64,000 bases of DNA from Viscum album. Its lineage: Eukaryota; Streptophyta; Magnoliopsida; Santalales; Viscaceae. The DNA lies in NCBI GenBank assembly GCA_963277665.1, contig OY728120.1, forward strand, positions 940,837,195-940,901,194, read 5' to 3'. How positions within the stretch are numbered: the stretch's first letter is position 1; every line of letters begins with the position of its first letter. The position numbers and the translations under genes are program-made. This document shows positions 14,059-26,930 of the stretch, in pieces. Under the pieces are notes generated by a model. That model did no database searches. It saw only the letters and a list, made by a program, of their open reading frames with translations, and had not been told where the DNA came from.

Positions 14059-17000
14059 GTGGGTGAGTAGACAAAAATTGACTTTTCTAAAAGATAATTT
14101 GATAACCATGTTGTTATCACGAATATAGACTAAATAAAGAGTAATTATAGAATGTTATAGGCTATATGTTATAAATATGGTTATAAAATATCTTTTTAAA
14201 ATGTTTAATCTTATTATTAACCCTTATATTCATTGAGTAACCTCATGATACACCATTTTTTACCTTAACTGTGGTAATTAATTTACAATGTTTTCACTAT
14301 TAATTAGGGTTAATAATTTATTACAAATTATAAAATTATATATGTTAATATTAATATAAATATTTAATAATTTTTCAAATTCAATTCATATAATTGTAAA
14401 AATCCATTTTAAAATTAATCTAGAGATGTGATGAAAGAGCAGTTTTCCAAAGAGACAATTCTCATAAATATAGAATATATTGATATAAAAATAGAATTTT
14501 ATATTTTATAAAATATCATATTTTTGATAAATTTATTTTAAATATGAAAAAAATTTACTTTAAAAAAAATTAAAATAAAATTTTACTTTACGAATAATTT
14601 TGACCATAAGGTAGTTTTCAATTGAAAGTAGTAAGTTTTACTTATAATAAAAAAACTAATATTATAAATAAGATATAAATAAATCACCCAATTATAATTT
14701 TGACATGTAGATTTAAAAAATTATGTTTATTATTTTAAATATATCATCTTTTATTTGTAAAAATTAATTTTAAATTATATGGTAAAAATATGACAAATTT
14801 ACCTTTTAGAAAAAAAAATCATTTTACAGAAACATTTCTTTCCCTTACAAATGGTTAAAATTTGATTAAAATCAAATTTATTACAATATAAATTATTTCA
14901 TAAATTCTTAAAACTATTAACTTTTAAAATATACTTATTTTTATTCATTACTTTCATCATAAATTCTTGTTTATATTGATAATTTTTAAATATTTATATT
15001 TTAATAGAGTATCATGTTTTTGTACACAAAATTTCTAGACTCATATGATATCGAAGATATTTAATTTTAATAAAAATATCATAAAGTATTGTATTTTAAT
15101 ATACTCTTATAATGCTTTTTTACATGTCATAGACTCTATAAAATGTGATTTTACCCTTATAGAGTCACTATGTGTTACATTCTACCCCTTAAATAATCTG
15201 GATCCTTGAAATTTAATATTCATCCGAGAAATCATGATTTTAAAATTTTAAAATAACATTATTGGAAACCCGCATAATAATATAGTTAATAAGGATTCCT
15301 CTTGGTATCATAAAAAGGGATATAGAGAGGTGTTAGAGAATAAAATGTTAATAGGTATCAAATTAATAGAACATTGGTGGGAAATAAGAAAATGGGAATT
15401 GAAGAGAATACTAATGTCCAAATATTAATAGGGAGTGATATAGAATATTGTTATAAGGATTTTAGAAATCCCAAAACTATAAATTATTATTTAGATAAAA
15501 TAACATTGATTCAATGAAAAATGTAATAGAAAAATATTTTTTCCTTAAGAACCTTTCTTAATACTGAGTGAATTGTTTCCATTATTATACTGAACTCTAC
15601 AAAATAAACCTATGATTTAGTCCTTTTATTGGAATTAGATTAATTTATACTTCATCTCTTATACAATGAAATGAATATCTAATGATACTTTTTATGTATA
15701 AAGTACATTTAAAAAATCAATCACTCAATTAAACAAGGAAAAGTCATTCCATATGTCTGTAGATATTTTCAATGAAGGGAATGGTTATAATAATTTTTCC
15801 ATTAAATCCCAAAGTTCATCATAATCCATTACAAAAATATTTAACGTTAAGAATCATACAAAATAATTATGATCAAGTTCAATAACCAAAAATTCATAAT
15901 TGATGACAATAAATCCATATTATATTCCCAAGTAAATACATTGTGGCTCTTAACGTCACAAAAAATGACAATTACATAATCAGCCTATAATTTTAATGAT
16001 AACATGTCATCATAAGAAACTAAAAACAGATATTGTAAAATATATTCAATAAATCCAAACATGAATTAATCCCGAAAAAAATATATCTAAAACCCTAAAA
16101 TCTATAAACAAATTCAATGTCACTAATACTATCCCATATAAATATATTTAAATTATTACCTCAAATATAATTCATAGTATGGGTTATCTTCACTTAATCA
16201 CATATTTCCCAAAATCAATAATTTTTCACTGAATTAATTTTCTTGGTTATAGGTTTTATTCATCATATATTTTGTATCCTGAAAGAAAATGTACATTATT
16301 ATAATCTTTATACATGTTTTGAGTCATATAATCAAAATATAACCGGTAAAATAATTAAACATTAAAATTATTTAATCCACATAGAATAAAATTAATCATT
16401 TCGCATTGGATATATATGAATCATTATCTCAATCTATATCACTTATATTATTAGAGTGCATATTTCATTGATTCTTATGTCATTTTTTTCATGTTGGCCC
16501 ATATCCTTAAAGATGAAACATTGAACATTGGAAGACTATTTCTTTACAATATAATCATGGTCATAGTGGCATATCATTCCACACTTATAGTAAAATCCAA
16601 TTACCTTTAATCATATAACAAGGTGTTTATTTCCATGATTATTACATGTTGTAATATCCTTCTATCCCTTCTTCCATTTATCTTTTTTTTATTCCTATCA
16701 CTTTATATAATTTATTCCATCTTATCCCTTTGAAATAGATGATTTTTTATATATCTTGATGGTACCTGATACATTATCATCAAATGATGGGTGTGTTTAG
16801 GATACTAATTACCTCCAAATTATTGTCTTTAAACAACATATAAAATGTTAAAAAATAAACTTATGATTACGTGTTTAGTTTTTATCACGCTATTCTATCA
16901 TTTTAATCTTAGTTTCATAAATGGAAACATTTTAAACATCCTTTCATCTTAGACATGTGAATTGTATCTATATATTTTATCATTTCTCACATTGAAAATA

Positions 17001-17450
17001 GTTTTCCATTATGGTAACCTTAAAACCCTCCCATTAAATGATTTATTTTTATTATTTATAATTAGTTTTTTAAATCAATGACTACCATTGACAAACATCT
17101 CATGAGATATGAAAAAAATCCAAGAAATACATTTCCCTTTCATTACTAGTAAAAATAATAAATCTTTTCTCTAAGGAACTTAACCATTACTCTCATTTAA
17201 ATGGATTTTCAGAGTCGTTGAATAATAGATATTGTTGATATATATTGTAGTCTAAAATTATTACAATGTTAGGAGGATCAGTAGGGAACACCATAATTGA
17301 AATGTTATTTCATATAATATGAGTCAGATTCCCCAATAAGGTCATAATTTTTCTTTTAAAGAAAAAATTATAACTATATCTTCATTAAAAATATGCTTAC
17401 AGTTTTTCATTTAATGTGTATGTGAAAAATGATTCACAAAACATCATGAG

Positions 17451-17700
17451 ATGGTAGTCCTTAGTGCAGATCATCAATTATATCAAACCCCCCCCCCATT
17501 GAATTGAATGTAATAATGTATATGTGATATTATGATCATATATGTTAAAAAATTTCATAAATATAATATACATAAGTTAAATTTATTGTTATACCCATAC
17601 TTGAATGGAGGTTATGGAATACGAATTACATTGGTTCATGATGCGGTAGTCAGCTGTACACACATTCAACAGTTATGTTTCCTATTTAATGGATGTGGAT
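17451..17700 (-). repeat. Two-box ladder in LTR D, with a C10 run
   Basis: The boxes ATGGTAGTCC (17451) and GCGGTAGTCAGCTGTACACA (17643) are 191 bp apart on their core. A run of ten C (17488-17497) lies in the tail of the first box, where other copies have a CCAC or CCC tract. Earlier boxes of the ladder are too decayed to place. Confidence 0.6.
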
Positions 17701-18007
17701 ATGGATCTTGTAATTCCATTTATATAATAACATCCCAATATTTTGGAAGCATCAATTTTATTATATTATCATTGGTATAGATTGTTTTTATGGGGATAAA
17801 GAATATATAAAATAAATATAGATATTGTGTAATTTTATTTCTTCTCTAGTGGGTCTCTTTAGGTTTATACGACATTCCTTCTTAAGAGGTATTATTAATC
17901 AAATTAATGTATCTAGTATGGAGGATGGAATCATTAAAGGTATTTGGGAATGTATTGGAAGAAATTAAGGGGTTTGTATGGTTGGATATGTTGGGAGAAG
18001 GGGCGCC

Positions 18008-18016
18008 TTATATAAG
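18008..18016 (-). promoter_or_regulatory. TATA element of LTR D
   Basis: The minus strand reads CTTATATAAGGCGCC, preceded by the C-rich tract TCCTCCCACCAT. The position relative to the boxes matches LTR C. Confidence 0.45.
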
Positions 18017-19659
18017 ATGGTGGGAGGATTGAAATGGATTTATGAATAAATAATATGATAACCATGTTTCTTTAATTAAAAAATCATCTAAAATGGGTAA
18101 TTATTGAATCTCATTTGTAATAAGGTCTATGTAGGTCCATAAAATGGGGATTGTAAAATTTATGTCATTTGAATCAAATATTGAATAAGATAGATAGTTG
18201 ATAAACCGATTATTACCATAAAAATGATCATTTTTTTCAATAATACTTATGGATAGAAAATATGTTAATATTATTCGATAATATACGTTTTTATGATTCC
18301 AAATATGGAATCTATTTATATATATAAAATTTATTGAATTGAAATAATTCAATTTAAAATTATTATAAAGTGGGAAAAAGAGCAGTTTTCAAAATAGAAA
18401 ATTCTCATATGTATTGATTTCATTAACATCATGATTCAACACAAAATCAATGCCAAGGAATAAAAATAATTATTTTTCAGTATTAATCATAAATTTATTA
18501 TTTTTTGAAAATATTATGATATTCTATAAAAGAATATTTTTTAAGAAAACCTTTATTTCTCTTTCAAATTGTTATTATCTTATTTATATTCTATATATAA
18601 TAATTAACTTTATACTATACATTTGTAAACAATATAATTTTCATAATTTATATATTAATATTAATACCAAAAATTCAATTTCCTTTTTTGTAATTGTTAT
18701 GTTAAAAATTTAATATTTCAATAGAGCTTCATGTTACCTTTAATGTCATTATTGTGTGAATCTCAAGGTACTTAAGGGATATAATTAAATGAAATATATC
18801 ATAAAGTCTAGCATGATTGTATTATATTATAATCATAGTATTTATTTTAATACATTCTATTGATCATGATGTTTCTCTTTTAAAATCCTGAGGTGTTTTT
18901 ATAGGCAAGATTACAATATGTCATGATCATTATTCTTAACCTGACTCTATTAATGGTCTTACATTTAGAAACATGATGTTTAATCCATGGTGGGTACAAA
19001 AATGAGTCAATATATCAAGATAATATTCACAGTAGGGATATCATTTATAGTTAATAGAACGATTTGGTTCATGTAAGTTCAATCATCATCTTCACTTATA
19101 ATACCCACTCATGGTGGGATCCTCAACACTAACTCAACGTTACATAATGAAATTCCTAATCATTTCAAAATATAACACTTCATTATAGTTAATTTTTCTC
19201 ATTAGTGTATATAAAAGACATGAATGGTTGGTGCACAAGGAGATTATACTTCTTTTAATGCTCGGAAAAGGAACATTAGTTAGGGTGTCATGTTGATTTA
19301 TGGATAATTCTAGTAAAATTGCATGGACGATATCCTTGTAGTCATGAAGTAGTACTATGGAAAAATATTTATGAGATGTGTTGGCATTTCATTCAATGTG
19401 TTGTGATATTTTAGTGAAGTTCTAGTTGAAGATTAAAAATAGTAAAATAGTGTCGAAAGACATGAGACATGAACCATTTAGTTCTATATCAATGAAGGAA
19501 ATGAAAAATATATGATCGGTTAAGAATGAAGAATTAGTTGAATGGAGGTTCTGAAACATATATTGGTATAATTGAATGTCACATTGGGTTTAAAAATATA
19601 TTAATTAAAACATGATTTTTCCCAAAATAATTATTGAAAGATATTTAAAAAATTCACTA

Positions 19660-21050
19660 GTAAAATGTTCATATATCATATTTTTAAAAACTATTTATAA
19701 CTTATAATCCTTAAAAATATTCCATTTAATAAAAAAAATGGAACTCTACAAAAATTCTTTCTTCTAAAGTGACAGATGTAATAATACTATTAAAAAATAA
19801 TAGAATATGTTAATACATAAGAAAAATTATATGGAACTGATCCATTAAATCTAAATAGGGAACCAAAGGATTACTTTTGGAATCAAAACAAAATTTAATG
19901 TTCCAGCCTAATATCCAAAAATTATAATACCATCATATATTATTGTAAATATTATGGACTCTTGTTTAAAAGTTTTCAAATAGAAAATTATCTTTAATAT
20001 GAAATAAATAATATAAATTCCTGGTCATGGTGACTAGCTTTTGACTAATTTGAGTTTAATGATGTTCTTTTCGAATCCATGATGTGATACATGCATTGGA
20101 ATTGAATGAATATATTTTTTCCAATAATAATAAATTTAAATATCTATTTTATTATAATTATAAAAATAAATTCTTAGATAAAACAATTTCTTATGACTAA
20201 AAGGTTAATTGAATATCAATGACCAATCATTGAAATAGTTCCCTTGCATTATCCACTTAAAAAATGTCACTATAGAAATAATATCATTTAGTATTTTAAC
20301 AAAATTTGACTTATTTATGTTTTGTGAAATAATATTATATCAAAATCCATTATTATTATAGTTCTCAATCAACCTAAGAATCATTTTATAATATATATCA
20401 ATACATTAAACAAATATACAAACATTTTTTTATGATGAGTTATTAAATTTTTCAAAACAACATTATCTTTTTGAATTTAAAACAAATTAGAATAACCATT
20501 CTAATTATAACAATAATATATATTTCCCAATATCCTAGTTTCATTATTATATTTCATACAACCAGTATCGACATTATTAAAGTCGTTCAAATAATAATTT
20601 TGACTTTTTTACTAATCATTTCCATTCTATACAATAAATTTCATTATATTTAAATTTCTTATTTTAGTTTTATCATCTTAGTAATTATTCCTTTCAATTT
20701 CCTCATTTTAGGAAATAATATCATTAAAATTATCATATTCAAATTTAATTTCATCATTTTATTTTATCAAGAATTTTAAATTTTTCCTAATATTTTTATA
20801 AATAATTTTGATACTATAATTTCTTAATTACTCATACACTTTATTTAGATTTTGTAATTTAGTATCCATAGAAATGTAATTAGAAAAATAATTAGATTTT
20901 TTTATTATAAAAAATCATATAATGCATTATGATCAACAATTATTGGAGTAATTATTTGAGATAAAATAGTTATTTATGTATCACACAGTGTACACCCTCA
21001 AGAGAAATGATTCTGATTTACATTTCACATCATGGTTCACTACATAAATC
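19660..21050. other. AT-rich DNA, nothing recognised
   Basis: No domain, RNA or boxed LTR feature was identified. The last part could be the end of an LTR, because a primer-binding-site-like motif follows at 21053. The 60-codon frame at 20471-20653 is low-complexity Ile/Thr-rich and is probably chance. Confidence 0.35.
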
Positions 21051-21052
21051 AA

Positions 21053-21064
21053 TGGTATCTGAGC
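21053..21064 (+). other. Orphan primer-binding site (tRNA-iMet type)
   Basis: TGGTATCTGAGC matches the initiator-Met consensus TGGTATCAGAGC at 11 of 12 positions. It is preceded by ATCAA, so an LTR could end CA one base before it, which is typical of plant copia and gypsy elements. No coding domain of an element could be recognised downstream. In so AT-rich a sequence an 11/12 match is unlikely to be chance but not excluded. Confidence 0.45.
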
Positions 21065-23150
21065 ATTCCCATCCTCCAAGAGAGGTCTCATTAATATTTT
21101 ATCATTATAATTCATTGAACGCAGGAGTTTTGCGATATCAGTCCAGATGGGACATTTATTCCCACACTCATTACATGTAAGTTGTGAAAGACAAATATTT
21201 TTTGTAGTAACACCTTTCCTATATTATTTTTCAAACATCATTCTAAATGATATATTTCCACCATTTGTTTTATTAACTTTTTTATGATTATTTATAAAAT
21301 GATCTGCATCTATGATAGCCTATTGGAACTGATATTTATAAGTTTTATATTACTAATTATCCTTAGAAATAAACATTATACCTTTTCTCTAAGTATACTT
21401 ATAATTATCATCATTTTTTGAACCCAATATTATACTGCAGTGATGAACCACATAGTTCATCTAACAATTACACATTAATATTATTTCTTTTCTTTGGCCT
21501 CTTATTTAATTTCATGGCATTTTTAGAAGTGTTATATGTACTATTTTTACATAATTAGTATTGTATATTGATTCTCCATATTCTCTACATAACATTTTAA
21601 ATACTTGTAAACTTATAGAATATCTAGTTTATTGACTCTTATAATCCAATAATGAAATCATGGTATTCTGATCATAGAATTCCCTAGTTGGTTATTTAAT
21701 GTTTTTCAGTCACATAGTGAGTGATTTTATGTACACTTTTTATATCATGGTCCATATTACATGATGAAACATTTCAATAATAAATTATTCTAATATAAAA
21801 ACACAAAATATTTTTATTTTTATAATTAAAAAATTACGATAATATGTCCCTATATATAGTTTTTTCTTGATCCTCTTCAGGTAAATTATGTGTATTTTCT
21901 GTAATTATCCATGATCCATACATAATAGTTTAAGGTAACCATCCATTAGAATTTTACAATAACCATATACACTTCCATAAAAAAAATTTGTATTTTAGGG
22001 AATATATCCATTATTTTAATTAATAAATTCTATCTTACAGATCTAGTTATTATTATTGGGATGGTTTGGTATATAATGTTCTTATTAGAATTATCGTTTA
22101 AAATATAAAGCAGCTCTAAATTATTTTTAGATCTAATAATTTGTTTAATGGATATTGATGGAAAAAATAACTATGGGCATGGGGATGAATATTATTTTCA
22201 ATATTTTAGATCAAATAATCAATAAGAGTAATTTTGCTGAATTAATCAACTATAAGCGGAATAATTATAATATGTTATAGTTAAAAATTAAAGTGATGAA
22301 AATTTTATTTTTTATTATAGATTAAATCATGAATATACAAATATTCTCATTAATGGTGTGATCTCATATTATTGGCTTTTCCTTTTACAATACCAGTTTG
22401 TACAACCTTGACAGTGTTGGTATTCAAAACATAGACTATACACTAATTTTATTCAGGATTTAAAACACAATATATTCATTTGGTTTGAAGAATATACTAT
22501 TAATAAACTACAATTTACTTTGAAAATAAATCGATAATACTATTACTAGCCGATAATTAAGTGGTAAAAAAATAATATTTGATTGAAATTAAGTAAAGAA
22601 GGATCAGAAGATGATGATGATGTCAATCAATTATCATTGATCATGTCAGTATATGGAATAGTTTATGTTCTTCATGATTGTAATAATTGAAAAATATCTA
22701 CTGAATAACTCAATTTCCTATCAAAAATTAATTATATATCATGTTGAAGATCACCATATAAATAAAATGATTTCTGTTTTTATATCTCTCCCCATGAATT
22801 AATTACATCAAATAACATATGTATTATTAATTCGATGATATTCATGATTTTGAAGGAGAATATGAATCACTAATCATTCAATTCCAAAAATCAAGGAGTG
22901 ATGTAAGGTAATATTTCTATTATGTGTATTTGGAAATATCATGCTCAATATCACATTATTCATACACGGTTATTTTATTGTAAGAATCTTGGTAAAATAA
23001 ATATAATACAATTTATAGAATAAAAGGGTGGTTTTTAAAAAATGAAAATGATAAAAATTGATTTTATATACCTATATGTATGACAATAATTCATAACAAA
23101 TAAAAAAATAGAATAAATGAACTAAGTATGAACGATGTGTATAAAAGGAT
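21065..23150. other. Unassigned, possible decayed element interior
   Basis: This follows the orphan primer-binding site. I saw no gag zinc knuckle, protease or RT motif that could be defended in any frame. The base composition is like that of the flanks. Confidence 0.3.
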
Positions 23151-23152
23151 GA

Positions 23153-24870
23153 TTGACGAAAGCTTTCCCCCCTTCCTGGAGGGGGATGGGGGAGGTGGAA
23201 TTGGTCCAGCCGTCTCTGAGCTCATGGAAACCATTTATCCCATTTTCTAACCACAATTTTCTCTCAGATTTCCCGATGATCTCTTTAAGCATGAAGGTTC
23301 TCGATTTTCATCTTGGGGGTCCACAGTTTCGGATTATGATGCCAGATTTCTTGGAATCTTAGAGTCATCTGGATCTATGCTGGTCCAACATTTCAATATT
23401 TTAAGGCCCTTGGATCACGACTTTGACCAATTCATCTTCAGTAAATGGGATTTTCAAGACCGTGCAGTTGTTGGTCTTATGGATAAACAACACTTCATGA
23501 TTCATTTTGTTTCGGAAGGTGATATAATTTGGGCCTAGTCTAGTGCCCCTCGGCGATTCAACGGTTTCAAATTATCCCTTATTAGATTGTCGTTTGATCT
23601 TTTCATGAATCATGATCCAACCTCTAGCGCGATATGGGTAAGCCTCCCTCAACTTCCTCTGCCTTTTCAGAATCCAGAAATTCTTCGTATGATTGGAAAT
23701 ATAGTTGGTCATTTTCTTTGATCTGACATTCGCACTTCCACACTGTGCCACCAGATCAATCCTCTCATCTGTGTTGTAGTAGATGTGTCGAAGCCTCTGG
23801 TGGAGTGGTTTTGGATTGCAGTTTGTACAGAGTTTAGATAGAAACAAGAAGGTGTGTTTGAGTCATGGGTTAACTAGTGTTCGAATTGCTGTCAATTGGG
23901 GCATTTGGAATCTGAGTGTCAGGCTAAATGTTTCAAGAAGAAGAACTATGTTCCGAGGATGAGGAGTAGTGAAGGACATAGGAGGGTGTGTGTAACTGAT
24001 CCAAGAGAAGGCAATGGTCTGGTGAATATTGGTGCCTAGGAAGTGGGCAAGGCTGACGAGGTCTCCTTAAATAAGATGGTTGCTATAGTTTTTAATCGGT
24101 TGAATAGTGATCTGTAGGTTGGGGATGGTGGTAAGAAGGATGATGATAAGTGTGTCTCTAGTTTCGGAGGGGAGTTGGCTATTAGCAGCAGGGTCGAGGG
24201 GGTGAAACCTGTGATAGTGGAGAATACAGGCCCTACAGTGCATGATGGTCCTGTTGTGGGGGATTTGTAGGGATGTGTTGATGAGAAAAATGGTCGGAAT
24301 AGGGATAATGTAGGGGTCTTGGTTTCAATTATTACAAGAAACTATTTTTAGGGTTTGGATCATGAGGATGCGGAGGTTACTAACCAAGTAAATAATAGTG
24401 CCAATACTGATAATGGACATCTGGGGGCTACTGCTGCAAATGAAGAAATGAGGATGGCGCTGTGTGAAGATCATGATCCACAATGCATAACATTAATTGA
24501 TTTTAATGCTCAGTTTCAACTGAATCAGTTGGAAACATATCAAAATGTTTTTATCCCTAGAAAATAGGGGGATTTTCCTAAGAGTGATAAAGAAAATAAT
24601 GCTGGATTGGTGAGGCCCTCATATAGAAACATTGTCCAGGGGGAAGGTGAATGTGTATGAGAACTAGGAGGTGATGATTGCCTCACTACAAAGGCGTCCA
24701 GGGAAATATTACTCCATTTTTACAAATCCAATGTCCACTAGGTCATCTATAATAAATGGAGGTGGGGAAGGACTAAATAAGGGTACCCAATCTCCTAAGG
24801 AATATATTTCTTGTGAGTGGTTCAATATTAGGAGGAAGTATTCCAAAGTCCTGATGTATTATGACAGCTC
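23153..24870 (+). pseudogene. LINE-type ORF1 protein (DUF4283 + CCHC), broken
   Basis: The frame opens at 23153 (MTKAFPPSWRGMGEV), shifts near 23355, and then stays in one frame to 24567. That frame carries a DUF4283-like domain: RPLDHDFDQF and VVGLMDKQHFMIHF, then IWVSLPQLPLPFQNPEILRM and VVVDVSKPLVEWFWI. A CCHC knuckle follows at about 23878 (CSNCCQLGHLESEC), then an acidic, low-complexity tail to 24567. Such proteins bind the LINE RNA. There are nine in-frame stops, eight of them TAG, fitting C-to-T decay at CAG or TGG. A second frame with EYISCEWFNIRRKYSKV runs at 24671-24870. GC and CG content are higher than around it, so it is a relatively young insertion. It could also be a stand-alone DUF4283 protein. 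Confidence 0.75.
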
Positions 24871-25020
24871 ATAATGGAAATATACTACTTTGGAGGAAGC
24901 TTTATATCATGGGTGTGGCGATGGGTATGGTTCTAATGGTTTCTAGTTGATGTTTTTGGACTTTGGTACTTGTTTACATAATTTTTCTTTTATTTTAATA
25001 AAGGTTCGGAGGTAAGCGTA
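24871..25020 (+). mobile_element. Possible 3' end of the LINE-type element
   Basis: The broken ORF1 runs into a G/T-rich stretch ending in a T-rich tract and TTTTAATAAAG at about 24990-25005, resembling the 3' untranslated ends of plant LINEs. No endonuclease or reverse transcriptase lies between, so ORF2 is missing. There is no clear poly(A) tail. Confidence 0.35.
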
Positions 25021-26930
25021 TTATTGACTTTTTGGGAATAAGAATTTATTTTAACAGTTAAAATCATAGTAATTATAATATTTATTTACATTTCAAATAA
25101 AAGAATTAGATTTCAAATTAAACAAAGTAACAATAATCCATTTTATAGAATTACTGATAAAATAAATCTGTCTGAAAAAATATTGTTTTTAAAAAAAATA
25201 CACTACAAAAGTTATAATGCACCTTGAATTTTCTATTTTAACTATTCCCTCATGTGTGGTCGGTATACTAATCATTGAAAAAATTATCATGCTATCTTTT
25301 CACTAATATTATTGGAATTGGAGATATGGTGACCGTGTGTGAAAAGGTGGTTGGATGATTGGTATACTAACTGTTAGAACAATTTTTTACATTGGTCACA
25401 TAAAAGTAATATTTCATGGGGTATGTTGAATATTTAAATTCATGTTGTTACAATGAAAGGTATTATAGTAAAAAAAATTAATAATAACAATAATTATGTA
25501 TTGTAACAGTATATCAAGATAACAAGACATCACATCATTATAGGTTTTTATTTAAATGTGGTATCTTAATGTTCCAACCATGTCAGGATAATCTAATAAA
25601 TCAGGGTAAGAAGAACTTCATCACTGTTTGTAGTATTATATGGAATGGTAAGAATAAATTTGGGTTTTGTGGTAGGTTCTCATTTCATGGCCACATATAC
25701 TATCAACAACATAAAAGTTTACTAAAATTCAACCAATAGTAACTTAATTAAATTCATAGTTGTTTCATAAACTACCACTATTGAGTGGGTAATTTTTCAA
25801 TTGATGGTGGAATGAATGTTCACATGGTTTGTATGAATGGAGATACTACCTCTAGTAAATATCATACATGGTTCACTAGGGAATGTGTAATGTAGAGATA
25901 TATTGAATTCTATTGTCACTACATGTATGGAATCATAGTTGAGATGAAGGTGAAATTTATAGAACTCATAATTATCTTTTGTAGAGTTTTATTATTTTTT
26001 AACTTATTCAATGAATAGTTGGTCAGATATTCTTGAGTGTCCAACCCGTTTAACACTATAAGGGAGATGAATCAGTTGGTTCACTATAAATGGAATGTGA
26101 GGGAAAAAATAATATATTCAGAAATAAAGAAGAAATCCAAACAAGAATGGACTACCACGACTGATCCTGGTATGGAGGATCCTCTGTTCTACCATGCGAG
26201 GAGAAGAAAAACAATATTTCATAAACGAAATACATGACAGAAAATATAAATAAATAAATATAGATATATATTTGATTAAAAAATAAAAATATGATTTTAA
26301 TATATATATATATAAAATGAATATTAATATATATATATATATCCATATTAATGTATTATGAAACTAGATAGTTATAAAAATATATAATATTAATAAAAAA
26401 CATTAATTTCATATATATAAATTTTCACCATGAAAAAATTTAAGAAGTTAATAATTAAATAACTATTATCATTTAATTGAAATAAATAAATTTTCCAAGA
26501 TTTATTCAATTAAAATTATGATTCAAACAACTGAGATTTAGATTGAAATACATACTTAAAAAATTTATTATTCAAAATAAATAAATAAAATAGAACATCA
26601 AATTAATAATTAACATTAGATATATAATTTGTTTAAAAAGAATAGACCATTAATTACATGATATTTAATTTTATTATTGGTTATTTTCAATAATTGTTTT
26701 GAAATTATGGGATTTAATAAAATTCATATAGAGGGTTTTGAATGATTTTTTTTCAATTTATCAAAAAAATTATAAATCAGATTATCATCACTAACAATAT
26801 CATAATGAGGGAATGCATCTATATATGAAATAAAAACCTAATTGGAAATCATTTTCAATCCAGTAATAAAGGAATATATAGTCATATTAATGAAAACAAA
26901 TTAATAAAGTAATTCTCATTCATGATATAA
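25020..26930. other. AT-rich DNA, nothing recognised
   Basis: No protein or RNA feature was supported. The open frames at 26037-26237 and 26152-26346 overlap on opposite strands and include a TA microsatellite. A GGACTACCACGACTGATCC tract at 26149 resembles an LTR box in part but has no partner at about 190 bp. Confidence 0.35.
26298..26345. repeat. (TA)n microsatellite pair
   Basis: Two TA runs of about 16 to 18 bp are separated by AAAATGAATATTAA. Simple-sequence repeat. Confidence 0.85.

Larger units (their letters stand above)
12075..15700 (-). mobile_element. Minus-strand LTR C (related superfamily)
   Basis: The LTR is identified by a four-box ladder (13119-13730) and a minus-strand TATA at 14052-14058, with the order and spacing seen in the gypsy LTRs. 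It shares long stretches with LTR D at an offset of about 3.95 kb, including AAAGAGCAGTTTTCC near 14434 and the box flanks. It meets LTR B tail to tail near 12075. Neither edge shows a clean TG/CA boundary and no primer-binding site or polypurine tract was found, so it may be a solo or truncated LTR. Confidence 0.5.
15700..19660 (-). mobile_element. Minus-strand LTR D (related superfamily)
   Basis: This LTR is a diverged direct copy of LTR C. Boxes at 17451 and 17645 align with those at 13491 and 13684, the TATA at 18008 aligns with 14052, and the AGAGCAGTTTTC motif at 18380 aligns with 14437. The offset is a constant 3.94-3.96 kb, close to one LTR length, so C and D look like LTRs in tandem without an interior or a tandem duplication. 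Both edges are inferred from LTR geometry. The open frames at 17532-17780, 18101-18352 and 18450-18713 are read as chance. Confidence 0.5.

Noticed and set aside
15303..15320. TGGTATCATAAA as a primer-binding site
   Set aside because: Only the first eight bases fit the consensus and the sequence lies in the inferred U3 of a minus-strand LTR; no LTR end was seen before it.
23572..23847. 91-codon minus-strand frame
   Set aside because: It is antisense to the DUF4283 region, which is clearly coding on the plus strand.
26149..26190. GGACTACCACGACTGATCC as another LTR box
   Set aside because: No partner box at about 190 bp on either side and no TATA at the right distance; a part match could be chance.
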